From JBBRGG01 sp038240875 (GTDB taxonomy: Bacteria > Planctomycetota > Phycisphaerae > Phycisphaerales > UBA1924), in NCBI GenBank assembly GCA_038240875.1, contig JBBRGG010000012.1, positions 1-26,254 of the forward strand: a stretch of 26,254 nt of DNA, read 5' to 3'. Every line of letters starts with the position of its first letter. The stretch's first letter is position 1. Positions 9,488 to 16,410 of the stretch are shown here, one piece after another. The notes under the pieces were generated by a model. It worked only from the letters and a program-made list of their open reading frames with translations. It was not told the origin of the DNA and ran no database searches. Made by a program: the position numbers and the translations under genes.

Positions 9488-10294
9488 TTACAACTCAAGG
9501 TTGGCAATGCGGGCGAGGAGTGCGGAACCTCGCTGGATCTCATCATCGAGGACGGCATGAGGCATGCCTGGGTAGATTTTGAGTTCGACCTCTGCGCCCA
9601 TCGAGCGAAGATGGGCCGCGGTTTCGTGGACGCGAGCGAGCGGGATGTGTGGGTCGGGGTCGTTGGTGCCGAGGAATATGGGTGTGGAGTCAAGGCTGCC
9701 CGAGGCTGGGAAGATGGTTGCGGGTGGGCCGATGAGGCCGCCTGTGAATGCGAGGATTGCGCCGTAGCGACGTGGGAATCGGCAGGCGTGATCGGTGACG
9801 AGGCATGCGCCTTGGGAAAAACCTATGAGGGCGATGTGGGAAGAATCGACGCCTTGGGTTGCGAGTTGGGCGATGAGTGATTCGATGACGGCGTGGGCGG
9901 AGTCGATGCCACGTTGGTTGATGGAGAGCGGGGAGAGGAAGGATTGTGGATACCAGGAGTTGTTGGCGGCTTCTGGCGCAATGAAGAGGAAGTCGCGAAG
10001 TGGGTCGCTGGTGGATGAGGTAAAGTGATTCGTGGGCACGGCCAAGTCGATAAAGCGGGGGACAAGGGTGAGGATGTCGGCTGCGTTTGAGCCACGGCCA
10101 TGCATGAAAATTGCGGCTGCGCGAGGCTTAGAAGCAAGTTGAGATGAGGCTGATTGAGATGAGGCTGATTGAGATGAGGCGTGCGGCGTGCATGTCGAGA
10201 TGATGCGGAGACGTTGACCAGCGTGCGGGCCGAAGGCGTCGCGGGTATCAAGTTGTGCTGATGCGGATTGCGTGCGGTCATTCTCTTTGTTCAT
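9488..10294 (-). CDS. Alpha/beta hydrolase, phospholipase/carboxylesterase family (MhqD-like)
   Basis: 268 residues from ATG 10294; GTG 10348 would add 18 residues. The fold markers are HGRGSNAAD (from about residue 65, oxyanion loop), the nucleophile elbow GFSQG with Ser160, GTNDPDPHIP (Asp near 212) and PGMPHAV (His246). These form a complete Ser-Asp-His set of the small carboxylesterase/phospholipase family. B. subtilis MhqD belongs to this family and is encoded next to the dioxygenase MhqO. Here the upstream gene, 61 bp away on the same strand, is an MhqO-like protein, so the two are probably co-transcribed and act in quinone/aromatic detoxification (inference from context). The N-terminal 50 residues are polar, contain a five-residue repeat (QSASS) and lack a signal peptide, so the enzyme should be cytoplasmic. 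Confidence 0.85.
   Translation of the reverse strand: MNKENDRTQSASAQLDTRDAFGPHAGQRLRIISTCTPHASSQSASSQSASSQLASKPRAAAIFMHGRGSNAADILTLVPRFIDLAVPTNHFTSSTSDPLRDFLFIAPEAANNSWYPQSFLSPLSINQRGIDSAHAVIESLIAQLATQGVDSSHIALIGFSQGACLVTDHACRFPRRYGAILAFTGGLIGPPATIFPASGSLDSTPIFLGTNDPDPHIPLARVHETAAHLRSMGAEVELKIYPGMPHAVLDDEIQRGSALLARIANLEL
10141..10180 (-). repeat. 15-bp tandem repeat, 2.7 copies (ASSQS)
   Basis: Plus-strand units GAGATGAGGCTGATT lie at 10141-10155 and 10156-10170, plus ten bases of a third. On the gene strand they encode repeated ASSQS in the N-terminal linker of the esterase. Confidence 0.85.
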
Positions 10295-10355
10295 AGCGAG
10301 GACTCTGCTTTGGAAGTAAACGGGATGTTGAGCGTTCGCGGGGCGCACGCGCTAA

Positions 10356-11480
10356 TCACGAACCGTGTTGCGTCGGCAGAGGCACGAGGGAACGCTCGAT
10401 ATTCGTGCGGCGAGATTCGTATTGGCTGGGCAATTTGAGCGTAGTGCCCAGCGTGTCGAGAGGTTCATCGACGGCAAAGCCGGGGGTGTCGGTTGCGATC
10501 TCGAAGATGACGCCGCCTGGGATCTTGAAATAGATCGAGTGGAAGTAGTTGCGGTCGATCACGGGCGTGACGGCGATTCCTGCGGCATTGATCGCTTCGG
10601 CAGCACGCTTCTGCGTTGCAAGGTTTGGCACACGCCACGCGACGTGGTGGACCGTGCCCGCGCCCATTGGTGCGTACGGCGAGGGATCTTGAATGATCAC
10701 GAGGCGCTGGCCTAAGTTAGAACGATCAAAGGCGCTGAGCGAGTTTGAGATTGTCGAGGACGCCAAGCTGTGCGTGATTTGGGTTTGCGTGAACTGGGTT
10801 TGCGTGAGCTGGGTTTGCGTGAACTGGGTTTGTGCAAGTTGATCTGACGCGAGTAGGTTTAGTCCAACCTGATCTAGCGCGAGCCAGTGTGCATCGCGTT
10901 CGGACTGTACGAGTTTGAAGCCCAGGGTAGTAGTGAGAAAGTCGATGGTGGCGGCGGCGTTGGGGACGTGGATTTCGACGCCTGCTACCCCTCGTATGGT
11001 GTGCTGAGGGTTGATACTCGCGCGAGGAAGATCGGTAGTCTGGGGCAAATTCGGCCCGGCTTCGACAAAGCCGAAGCGCATGCCGTCGTGGTCTTCGAAG
11101 CGAAGAATAGTTGAGCCCAAGAGGTACTCGATGCGATTGGAAACGCGAAGAGAATTAAGGCGCGTGGCCCACGCGTCGAGAGAGTTTTCGGGGATGAGAA
11201 GGAGGGTGTCGGTGATCTCGCAGGAGGCGTGATTGGTGCGAGCGGCACGCGGGTTTGGGAAGTGGGTGAGGAGTGTGCCTGGAGAGCCGGAGTGGTCGCC
11301 GTAGTAGAGGTGATAGGTTGAAGGATCGTCGAAGTTAACGGTTTGCTTGACAAGTCGCAAGCCTAGTACGCGAGTATAGAAGTTAACGTTGGCGACTGGG
11401 TCTTTGGCAAAGGCGGTGACGTGGTGGATGCCGGTGATGGTGGGGGTGGGGGTGGGGGTGGGGGTTGGTTGGCTGCTCAT
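10356..11480 (-). CDS. Ring-cleaving dioxygenase, two-domain VOC family (MhqO-like)
   Basis: 374 residues from ATG 11480. Two vicinal-oxygen-chelate domains are visible. The first starts GIHHVTAF with FYTRVLGLRLVKQTVNFDDP, the typical opening of the MhqO/MhqA group of hydroquinone or quinone dioxygenases. The second starts at GVAGVEIHVPN. Candidate metal ligands are His20 (IHHV), the His in TVHHVAWRV and the Glu in FEIATD near the C-terminus. MhqO-like proteins are about 310 residues. The extra length comes from a (PT) run at the N-terminus and a TQFTQ-type repeat between the two halves of the second domain. The frame stays open for 90 codons upstream, but family homology begins just after this Met. 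It lies upstream of the MhqD-like esterase and downstream of a tautomerase on the same strand. The reaction (extradiol cleavage of a hydroquinone) is assigned by family. Confidence 0.85.
   Translation of the reverse strand: MSSQPTPTPTPTPTITGIHHVTAFAKDPVANVNFYTRVLGLRLVKQTVNFDDPSTYHLYYGDHSGSPGTLLTHFPNPRAARTNHASCEITDTLLLIPENSLDAWATRLNSLRVSNRIEYLLGSTILRFEDHDGMRFGFVEAGPNLPQTTDLPRASINPQHTIRGVAGVEIHVPNAAATIDFLTTTLGFKLVQSERDAHWLALDQVGLNLLASDQLAQTQFTQTQLTQTQFTQTQITHSLASSTISNSLSAFDRSNLGQRLVIIQDPSPYAPMGAGTVHHVAWRVPNLATQKRAAEAINAAGIAVTPVIDRNYFHSIYFKIPGGVIFEIATDTPGFAVDEPLDTLGTTLKLPSQYESRRTNIERSLVPLPTQHGS
10771..10830 (-). repeat. 15-bp tandem repeat, 4 copies (TQFTQ-like)
   Basis: Plus-strand units TGCGTGAACTGGGTT or close variants lie at 10771-10785, 10786-10800, 10801-10815 and 10816-10830, with a decayed copy to 10845. 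On the gene strand they encode TQTQF/TQTQL units in a loop of the second VOC domain. Confidence 0.9.
11442..11465 (-). repeat. 6-bp tandem repeat, 4 copies (PT)n
   Basis: Plus-strand GGGGGT is repeated at 11442-11465. It encodes a Pro-Thr run at residues 5-14 of the dioxygenase, right after its start codon. Confidence 0.85.
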
Positions 11481-11548
11481 GTAGCTGTTCCAGTTTGATT
11501 CATTGCAGTGGAAGGATTTGATTAGGCGTGAGAGGGTAAGGAAGAAGG

Positions 11549-11560
11549 TTGTTGAAACAA
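11549..11560. promoter_or_regulatory. Small palindrome upstream of the dioxygenase gene
   Basis: TTGTTGAAACAA is a perfect 5-2-5 inverted repeat. It lies 69 bp upstream of the dioxygenase start, in the 184-bp gap after the tautomerase gene. It could be an operator for a dimeric repressor, but no regulator gene is near and the element is short enough to occur by chance. Confidence 0.25.
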
Positions 11561-11664
11561 GTATATGCATAGGATGCTTAGGAAAAGCTTGAGTTACAGG
11601 CAAAAGAGCGAGGGAATTGAAGACTGTGCGACAGCTACGGCTTGGGCAGCGAGGTGACTTGAGA

Positions 11665-11889
11665 TCAGCGTGCAAGTGTTGCAAGCGCGGGCGTAGATGC
11701 TCGAAGACCACTGGTGAGCTTGCCTGAAAAACCCCAGTTATCGAGATCAACTTCGTCGATAACGATGTAGGTGTGCTCGCGCTTTTTGCCTAGGACGCCA
11801 ACAAGTGTGTCGGTAATTTCGGCGATGATGCGAGCTTTTTGCTCGCGGGTTACGCCATCGCGATTGATTCGAACATTGATGTAGGGCAA
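11665..11889 (-). CDS. 4-oxalocrotonate tautomerase family protein
   Basis: 74 residues, read from TTG 11889. The start is fixed by two facts. An AGGAGG lies four bases upstream, and the residue after the initiator is Pro (PYINVRI), which in this family becomes the N-terminal catalytic base once Met is removed. Upstream in-frame starts would bury that Pro. The rest fits the family: REQKARIIAEITD helix, VLGKKREHTYIVIDEV strand and NWGFSG near residue 52. Members isomerise 2-hydroxymuconate-type enols in aromatic degradation, or act as promiscuous tautomerases or dehalogenases. Length is slightly above the usual 62. The gene follows the sugar permease by 43 bp and precedes the dioxygenase by 184 bp on the same strand. 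A role in the same aromatic pathway is plausible but inferred. Confidence 0.85.
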   Translation of the reverse strand: MPYINVRINRDGVTREQKARIIAEITDTLVGVLGKKREHTYIVIDEVDLDNWGFSGKLTSGLRASTPALATLAR

Positions 11890-11893
11890 TGTA

Positions 11894-11899
11894 CCTCCT
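11894..11899 (-). promoter_or_regulatory. Ribosome binding site of the tautomerase gene
   Basis: AGGAGG on the minus strand (CCTCCT on plus), four bases before the TTG at 11889. It decides in favour of this start over the longer frame from 11928. Confidence 0.8.
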
Positions 11900-11932
11900 G
11901 GTGCATTTTGCCGAATACCGAATGCCAAATGC

Positions 11933-12832
11933 TTATCCCTTGATGCCTTCGCCTGCGATGCCGGTAAGGAGCGTGCGCTGGGTGAGAAGGAAGAGCATTA
12001 ACACCGGCGCGGCGACCATGGTGCTGGCGGCCATGAGAAGGTTCCAGGGGGTGTTGCCTGCTTTGCTTTGGTAGAGCTGGAGTCCTAGGGCGAGGGTGAA
12101 TTGATCGCGGTGGGTGATGAAGATGAGCGGGCCGAGAAAGTCGTTCCAGACGAACAAGAAGTGGAAGAGTGCGACGACGGCGAGGGCGGGCTTGCTAAGT
12201 GGGACGATGACTTTCCAGAAGATGCCCCAATGGCCACAGCCGTCGATGCGGGCGGCTTCGTCAAGTTCTTTGGGGATGCCGCGATAGAACTGGCGAAGGA
12301 GAAAGATGTTGAAAGCGGTGCCGAACCACGCGGGAACCCATAGCGGTTTGAGCGTGCCGACCCATCCGATTTCGCTGAAGAGGATGAAGAGTGGAGCCAT
12401 GAGAACCGGGAAGGGGATCATCATGGTGGCGAGCATGAGTGCGAAGAGAGAGGCACGGCCTTTGAACTCGATGCGGGCAAAGCCGTACGCGACAATTGCG
12501 CTGGAAAGAACCATGCCGACGACGCTAAGCGTGGCGACTATGAGGGTGTTGCGGAGGTAAAGAGGGAAGTTGATGGAATCGTCGGTGAGGACGCCTGCGT
12601 TGATGAGATTACCTTTGGCGTCATACTCGCCAATGTAGTTTTTGATGGCTTGGGTGCCAACAGACGATGGAGGGTCTGGAAGGAGGGAGAGTTCGGCATT
12701 AGCGGCTTGGGTTTCTGGTTTGAGGCTGGTAGCGACCATCCAAACCAGAGGAAGGAGAAAGGCGGCTGCAAAGCAGCAGAGGATGCCGAAGGCGACCCAA
12801 CGTTTCCAGCTTGTGCCGTTGCGGCGTTCCAA
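11933..12832 (-). CDS. Carbohydrate ABC transporter permease, MalG type
   Basis: 299 residues from TTG 12832, supported by GGAGG eight bases upstream. Six hydrophobic segments are visible (near 12-34, 95-117, 128-150, 160-180, 214-235 and 265-285). The cytoplasmic EAA loop ELDEAARIDGCG...PLSKP is at about 189-214 and contacts the ATPase. This is the MalG/CUT1 pattern of sugar importer permeases. An insert of about 50 residues after the first helix (residues 45-90) is the periplasmic loop common in the group. A CUT1 importer normally also needs a MalF-type permease, a binding protein and an ATPase. None is in the window, and the gene directly upstream is a pterin-synthase-like gene on the same strand. 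It is therefore an orphan here; the partners may lie elsewhere in the genome. Sugar specificity cannot be read. Confidence 0.9.
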   Translation of the reverse strand: MERRNGTSWKRWVAFGILCCFAAAFLLPLVWMVATSLKPETQAANAELSLLPDPPSSVGTQAIKNYIGEYDAKGNLINAGVLTDDSINFPLYLRNTLIVATLSVVGMVLSSAIVAYGFARIEFKGRASLFALMLATMMIPFPVLMAPLFILFSEIGWVGTLKPLWVPAWFGTAFNIFLLRQFYRGIPKELDEAARIDGCGHWGIFWKVIVPLSKPALAVVALFHFLFVWNDFLGPLIFITHRDQFTLALGLQLYQSKAGNTPWNLLMAASTMVAAPVLMLFLLTQRTLLTGIAGEGIKG

Positions 12833-12840
12833 TCGATCGA

Positions 12841-12845
12841 CCTCC
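12841..12845 (-). promoter_or_regulatory. Ribosome binding site of the permease gene
   Basis: GGAGG on the minus strand, eight bases before the TTG start at 12832. It supports the non-ATG start. Confidence 0.7.
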
Positions 12846-12967
12846 GGGTACCGACGTTACGAGCTCAAAGGATAAGGCTTCACAGGACTATGTATATCAC
12901 AAATGCGAGGGCGTAGAGCACAGTACCAAGAAGAGGGTTTGAATGTGCGCGGGGTGGGGGCAGCGGA

Positions 12968-13852
12968 TTAGGGGGCGAAGGTTGCGCTAGTGCGGTCGGT
13001 TTCCCAGACGGTGAGGCTTTGCAGGTGGACGGTTGGGTGAGAGGCTTTGAGTTCGGCTTCGAGCCGCCGATAAAAAACCATGGCGATGTTCTCTACAGAA
13101 GGGTTGAGGCCTACGTCTTCGGCGAACTCGGTCGTGTCGAGGTTGAGGTGGGTGTGATCGAAACGCGAGACGATGGCGGTATCGGCGGCGGCTTCGAGAT
13201 CGGCGAGTGAGAAGGCTGGGGTGTTGGGAACGCCGATGGGGATCACGACGGCGGGCTCGAATTGATAGTTGTGGCCGTGACCGTTGGGGTTGTTGCACTT
13301 ACCGAAGAGGGCGCGGTTGTGCTCGGGTGTGAAGCCGGGGACATGCAAGCGGTGAGCAGCGGCGAGGTCGAAGCGTTGGCGAAGGATCGCGGAAGTTGCC
13401 AAGGGAGTTTCTCCGGACGCGATTGTGGTAATTGCATTCTTCGCGGGCTGGATTTCGACGCTGTAGGTTGGGGTTAGGAACCAGCAAACAGAGGCGAGAC
13501 GAACTGGCAAGAGGCCTGGCGCGCGAGATTCGACTGCGCGTTGAAGTGCGCTAAAGCCTTGAGCGAGCAAAAGGGATGGGTCGATGGTTGGATCATGTTG
13601 GCAGGCGTGGTTTACCAATGGAACAAATGCTTCACGGACGGCTTTATCGCAGTCTTTTATATCGATGAGATAGGCGGTGATGGGGTCGGGAGCGCCTTCG
13701 CACGCGAGTATCATTTCGTAATAGCGGCCTAAGCCTTGCATGCCTGGTGCGCCGGCGTAGGTATTGCGGGGCTTTTGAGGCGTGATGGATTGTGATGTCC
13801 CAGCGGAGGCTGGGTTGATGATAAAGCGAACTGTTCGGCGGAGGGTGTGCAC
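12968..13852 (-). CDS. 6-pyruvoyl-tetrahydropterin synthase / QueD family, two-domain protein
   Basis: 294 residues from GTG 13852, preceded by GAGGT five bases upstream. The frame stays open to 14035 but would add only a low-complexity NRT/HRT segment. The C-terminal domain (about 160-294) has all family residues: zinc ligands His167, His192 and His194 (AAHRLH, GHGHNY), catalytic Cys186 (GKCNNPNG), Asp232-His233 (FDHTH), NPSVEN and Glu284 (WETD). The N-terminal domain (about 5-95) resembles a second copy in its GLGRYYEM...DPITAYLIDIKDCDKAVREAF region. It lacks the HGH zinc site, so it is probably structural. The family makes tetrahydropterin or 6-carboxy-tetrahydropterin (queuosine/7-deazapurine path) from dihydroneopterin triphosphate. 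With Cys and Glu present, either activity is possible. No other queuosine or folate gene is near. Confidence 0.85.
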   Translation of the reverse strand: MHTLRRTVRFIINPASAGTSQSITPQKPRNTYAGAPGMQGLGRYYEMILACEGAPDPITAYLIDIKDCDKAVREAFVPLVNHACQHDPTIDPSLLLAQGFSALQRAVESRAPGLLPVRLASVCWFLTPTYSVEIQPAKNAITTIASGETPLATSAILRQRFDLAAAHRLHVPGFTPEHNRALFGKCNNPNGHGHNYQFEPAVVIPIGVPNTPAFSLADLEAAADTAIVSRFDHTHLNLDTTEFAEDVGLNPSVENIAMVFYRRLEAELKASHPTVHLQSLTVWETDRTSATFAP

Positions 13853-14167
13853 GAATACCTCAGGATGGCCTTGGATGATATCGAGAGTTCGGTTCGGTTC
13901 GGTTCGGTGAGTTGTGGTGCGGTGCGTTGCGGTGCGGTTTGGGGAGGTTTGGGGTGAGGCGAAAGCAGATAAAAAAATTGGAAGCGGGTGGGTTTGCGGA
14001 GCTTTCTGATGTTTTGCACTGCTGCAGGAACGCAATGCACTGCGAGTACATGCGGCGTAAAGTCATCGATCCTGTGGGCTTTGTAGATGCGAGTTGAATC
14101 GGAAATGTCGTTGTATGCGAAGAATACGGATGGCAGAGACGGGTCATCGAAACGAATTGGAGATTCA
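13853..14167. other. Divergent intergenic region between pterin-synthase-like and glutathione peroxidase genes
   Basis: 315 bp between two outward-facing starts. It holds pentamer repeats at 13887-13940, a short A-run at 13971-13977 and the small palindrome CTGCAG near 14022. Promoters for both genes must lie here unless transcription enters from elsewhere, but I see no strong -35/-10 pair. The peroxidase start at 14168 has GGAG five bases upstream. No RNA gene is seen. Confidence 0.6.
13887..13940. repeat. Pentamer tandem repeats (GTTCG x4, then GGTGC x4)
   Basis: GTTCG is repeated perfectly at 13887-13906. A second run of GGTGC-type pentamers follows at 13916-13940 (one GTTGC variant, last unit GGTTT). 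Both lie just upstream of the chosen pterin-synthase start. The 5-bp period is one third of the 15-bp period seen elsewhere in the window. Confidence 0.9.
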
Positions 14168-15118
14168 ATGTTAACGAGATCAAAGAATGGACTTGAGTTT
14201 GGATCTGGTTTTGGATCGGGTTTTGGATCGGGCGTGCGCGGCCTATTTGCCAAGGTTGGCGTGGCGGCACGCGTCGGCGTAGTAGCGGCGTTGGCCGTGT
14301 CCGCGCCGCTGGCTTATGCGGATGACCAACCCAAGCCTGCTACTCAACCGGCAGTGGCTCCAGAAGTCAAACCTGAAGCCAAACCTGAAGTGAAGCCAGA
14401 AGCCAAGCTAGCGACTGAACCGGCGAAAGAGCCAAAGAATGAGCCTATGAACGAACTCGTGAAAGATTGGGCCAAGGAATCGGTGTTGAGCTTCACGATG
14501 AAGACTATCGACGATAAGGACCAGCCTTTGTCTGCGTATGCGGGCAAGGTTGTGCTAATCGTGAACACGGCTAGTCGTTGCGGGTTTACTACGCAGTACA
14601 AGAGCTTGGAAACGTTGTACAAAGATAAGAAGGGGACCGGCCTAGAGATTCTTGCGTTCCCAGCGAACAACTTTGGTGGGCAGGAACCCGGCACGAACGC
14701 CGAGATCAAGGCTTTTTGTTCGGGTGCGGATAGCAAGTACTCGGTGACATTCCCGTTGTTTGCGAAGATATCGGTTTTGGGCGAGGATCAGCACCCGCTG
14801 TTTAAGACGCTTACGGCCCAGCCATCGCCAATTGGTGGGGACCCCAAGTGGAATTTCACGAAGTTCTTGGTGGATCGCACGGGGAAGGTTCGCGCGCGAT
14901 TTGATTCAAGGATTCGGCCCGATGATTCGGAATTTGTGCGCCAGTTGGACCAGCTTTTGGCCGAGCCAGTACCGGCGGGAATCGTTCCGGCAGGTCAAGT
15001 TCCTGCAGCTCAAGTGCCTGCGACTTCGCCTGTGCCTGCTGAAACACCGGCCGTTCCAGTAAGAACTCCGGCAACCCCTTCGCCAACGAGCGAACCCAAG
15101 CCAGCAAGCGGCGGGTAA
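14168..15118 (+). CDS. Exported glutathione peroxidase family protein with low-complexity arms
   Basis: 316 residues from ATG 14168 (GGAG five bases upstream). The peroxidase domain occupies about residues 105-265. The catalytic set is complete: peroxidatic Cys138 (NTASRCGFT), Gln172 (NNFGGQEPG), Trp228 and Asn229 (KWNFTKF). Cys replaces selenocysteine, as in most bacteria, so thioredoxin is the likelier reductant (family knowledge). A hydrophobic stretch ending in AYA before DDQP predicts a signal peptide and export. GTG 14234 would give a tidier 29-residue signal. Unusual additions are a GSGF repeat near the start, a PEVK/PEAK repeat after the signal and a VPAGQ-type Pro/Ala tail of about 50 residues. 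These look like cell-envelope spacers. The gene is followed by a terminator, so it is separate from the T2SS genes. Confidence 0.88.
   Translation: MLTRSKNGLEFGSGFGSGFGSGVRGLFAKVGVAARVGVVAALAVSAPLAYADDQPKPATQPAVAPEVKPEAKPEVKPEAKLATEPAKEPKNEPMNELVKDWAKESVLSFTMKTIDDKDQPLSAYAGKVVLIVNTASRCGFTTQYKSLETLYKDKKGTGLEILAFPANNFGGQEPGTNAEIKAFCSGADSKYSVTFPLFAKISVLGEDQHPLFKTLTAQPSPIGGDPKWNFTKFLVDRTGKVRARFDSRIRPDDSEFVRQLDQLLAEPVPAGIVPAGQVPAAQVPATSPVPAETPAVPVRTPATPSPTSEPKPASGG
14198..14233 (+). repeat. 12-bp tandem repeat, 3 copies (FGSG)
   Basis: Units TTTGGATCTGGT, TTTGGATCGGGT and TTTGGATCGGGC lie at 14198-14209, 14210-14221 and 14222-14233. They encode FGSG three times in the n-region of the peroxidase signal. 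Confidence 0.9.
14360..14407 (+). repeat. 12-bp tandem repeat, 4 copies (PEVK/PEAK)
   Basis: Four 12-base units at 14360-14371, 14372-14383, 14384-14395 and 14396-14407 encode PEVK, PEAK, PEVK, PEAK, directly after the signal peptide of the peroxidase. Confidence 0.9.
14969..15028 (+). repeat. 15-bp degenerate tandem repeat, 4 copies (VPAGQ)
   Basis: Units at 14969-14983, 14984-14998, 14999-15013 and 15014-15028 encode VPAGI, VPAGQ, VPAAQ and VPATS in the C-terminal tail of the peroxidase. Third-base changes show it is older than the perfect arrays. Confidence 0.8.
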
Positions 15119-15162
15119 TCGCGGCGTAGATCCAAGTTTTTCAACCAAACAGAACAAAGTCC

Positions 15163-15194
15163 CACGAAGCTGTCCTTCGTGCGCTTTCTTTTTT
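15163..15194 (+). terminator. Intrinsic terminator after the glutathione peroxidase gene
   Basis: CACGAAG (15163-15169) pairs perfectly with CTTCGTG (15175-15181) around a five-base loop. A T-rich run (TTTCTTTTTT) follows from 15185, and an A-rich stretch precedes it. It separates the peroxidase from the T2SS genes. It also shows that the in-frame TTG at 15193 is not the gspF start. Confidence 0.8.
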
Positions 15195-15219
15195 GTGTCA
15201 CACAGGGGATGATGCAGGA

Positions 15220-16410
15220 GTGGCAAGCTTTCGGTACATCGCGATTTCGGCCAAGGGCGTACGCGTCCAAGGCGTACTTGCGGCCGCGAGTGAGCAGGCG
15301 GTCTTGGCGGAGCTTGAAGGCCGACAATTGACGCCGGTGAAGATTGAGGTATCACGCGAGCGCGCCGGTGTCGGGAAGCGAGTTCCGATTCGGCACCTCG
15401 CGGATGCGTATGGGCAGCTTGCAGATTTGCTCAACGCGGGTGTGCCTTTGCTGCGGTCGCTGAAGCTGCTGGGGAATTTCAAGAGTCGGCCTGGGGTTGC
15501 GGCTGCATTCGCGAAGCTTGCCGAAGGTGTTGAAAGAGGCGTTGATCTTGCGGGAACGATGGAGTCGCATGGGGGCACGTTTCCCAAGGTACATGTCGCG
15601 ATGGTGCGAGCTGGCGAGCGAGGTGGATTTCTCGATCAAGTCATGCAGCGGTTGGCGAAGTTGGTGACATCGCAGGCTGAGTTGCGAGCCAAGGTCGTGG
15701 GAAATTTGGTGTACCCGGCGGTGCTTGCGACGGTCGGCGCGATTGTGGGCGTAGTGCTCTTTACGTGGCTTGTGCCGATGTTTCGCACGCAGTTGGAACG
15801 AACCAAAGGCGATTTACCCGCGGTGACAAAGCTGGTCTTTGGGATCAGCGATTTGTTCAGCGGGTATGGCGTGGTGGTCGCGATCGTGGTTGCGACTTTG
15901 GGTGTCGGCGCGTGGCGGCTCAGCAAAAAACCAGCGATTCAAGGCAGGATCGACGCGATGATCCCGAAGCTGCCGGTGATTGGTGGGTTGCTTCGCGCGA
16001 TTGTGGCGGCGCGAGTGTGTGGGTTGTTGGGATCAATGCTGGGCAATGGTGTGCCTTTGTTAATGGCGTTGTCAATTGCGCGCGAAGGAGCGGGAAATCG
16101 ACGGATGGCGTGGGCGCTAGGTGAAGCAATTGAGCGGGTGCGGCAGGGGCAGACGTTGGCTACGCCGCTGGCTGAGTCGGGGATGTTGGAGCCGGATGTT
16201 GTGGAGATGATCGCCGTGGGCGAAGGTGCGAACAATTTGGATGAAGTGTTGGAGCGGATCGCGGCGTCGATGGAAGCGCGAGTTGATCGAAGGCTGGGAA
16301 TTGCGGTGAAATTGATCGAGCCATTGATGCTGGTGTGCATTGCGTCGCTGGTGTTGCTGGTTGCAGTTGCGCTGTTGCTGCCAATGGCGCAGATGAGTTC
16401 GCGACTCTGA
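15220..16410 (+). CDS. gspF: Type II secretion inner-membrane platform protein GspF
   Basis: 396 residues from GTG 15220, which gives the family opening MASFRYIAI. Earlier in-frame codons run into the terminator T-tract. The two repeated T2SSF cytoplasmic domains are visible, each with a QLxxLLxxGVPLLxxL-type helix (HLADAYGQLADLLNAG near 60-80 and CGLLGSMLGNGVPLLMAL near 265-290). Three membrane helices follow the usual pattern: VYPAVLATVGAIVGVVLFTWLV, then GVVVAIVVATLG, then a long one at the C-terminus. GspF sits at the centre of the platform and couples the GspE ATPase to pseudopilus assembly. Length matches the family (about 400). It is the first T2SS gene here; gspE, which often precedes gspF, is absent. 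A 384-bp gap separates it from gspG. Confidence 0.93.
   Translation: MASFRYIAISAKGVRVQGVLAAASEQAVLAELEGRQLTPVKIEVSRERAGVGKRVPIRHLADAYGQLADLLNAGVPLLRSLKLLGNFKSRPGVAAAFAKLAEGVERGVDLAGTMESHGGTFPKVHVAMVRAGERGGFLDQVMQRLAKLVTSQAELRAKVVGNLVYPAVLATVGAIVGVVLFTWLVPMFRTQLERTKGDLPAVTKLVFGISDLFSGYGVVVAIVVATLGVGAWRLSKKPAIQGRIDAMIPKLPVIGGLLRAIVAARVCGLLGSMLGNGVPLLMALSIAREGAGNRRMAWALGEAIERVRQGQTLATPLAESGMLEPDVVEMIAVGEGANNLDEVLERIAASMEARVDRRLGIAVKLIEPLMLVCIASLVLLVAVALLLPMAQMSSRL

Noticed and set aside
13853..14035. N-terminal extension of the pterin-synthase-like protein through the pentamer repeats
   Set aside because: It would add only NRT/HRT low complexity encoded by non-coding-like pentamers. GTG 13852 has a ribosome binding site and begins just before the conserved domain.
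15193..15219. TTG start for gspF at 15193
   Set aside because: It lies in the T-tract of the terminator. GTG 15220 gives the normal family N-terminus.
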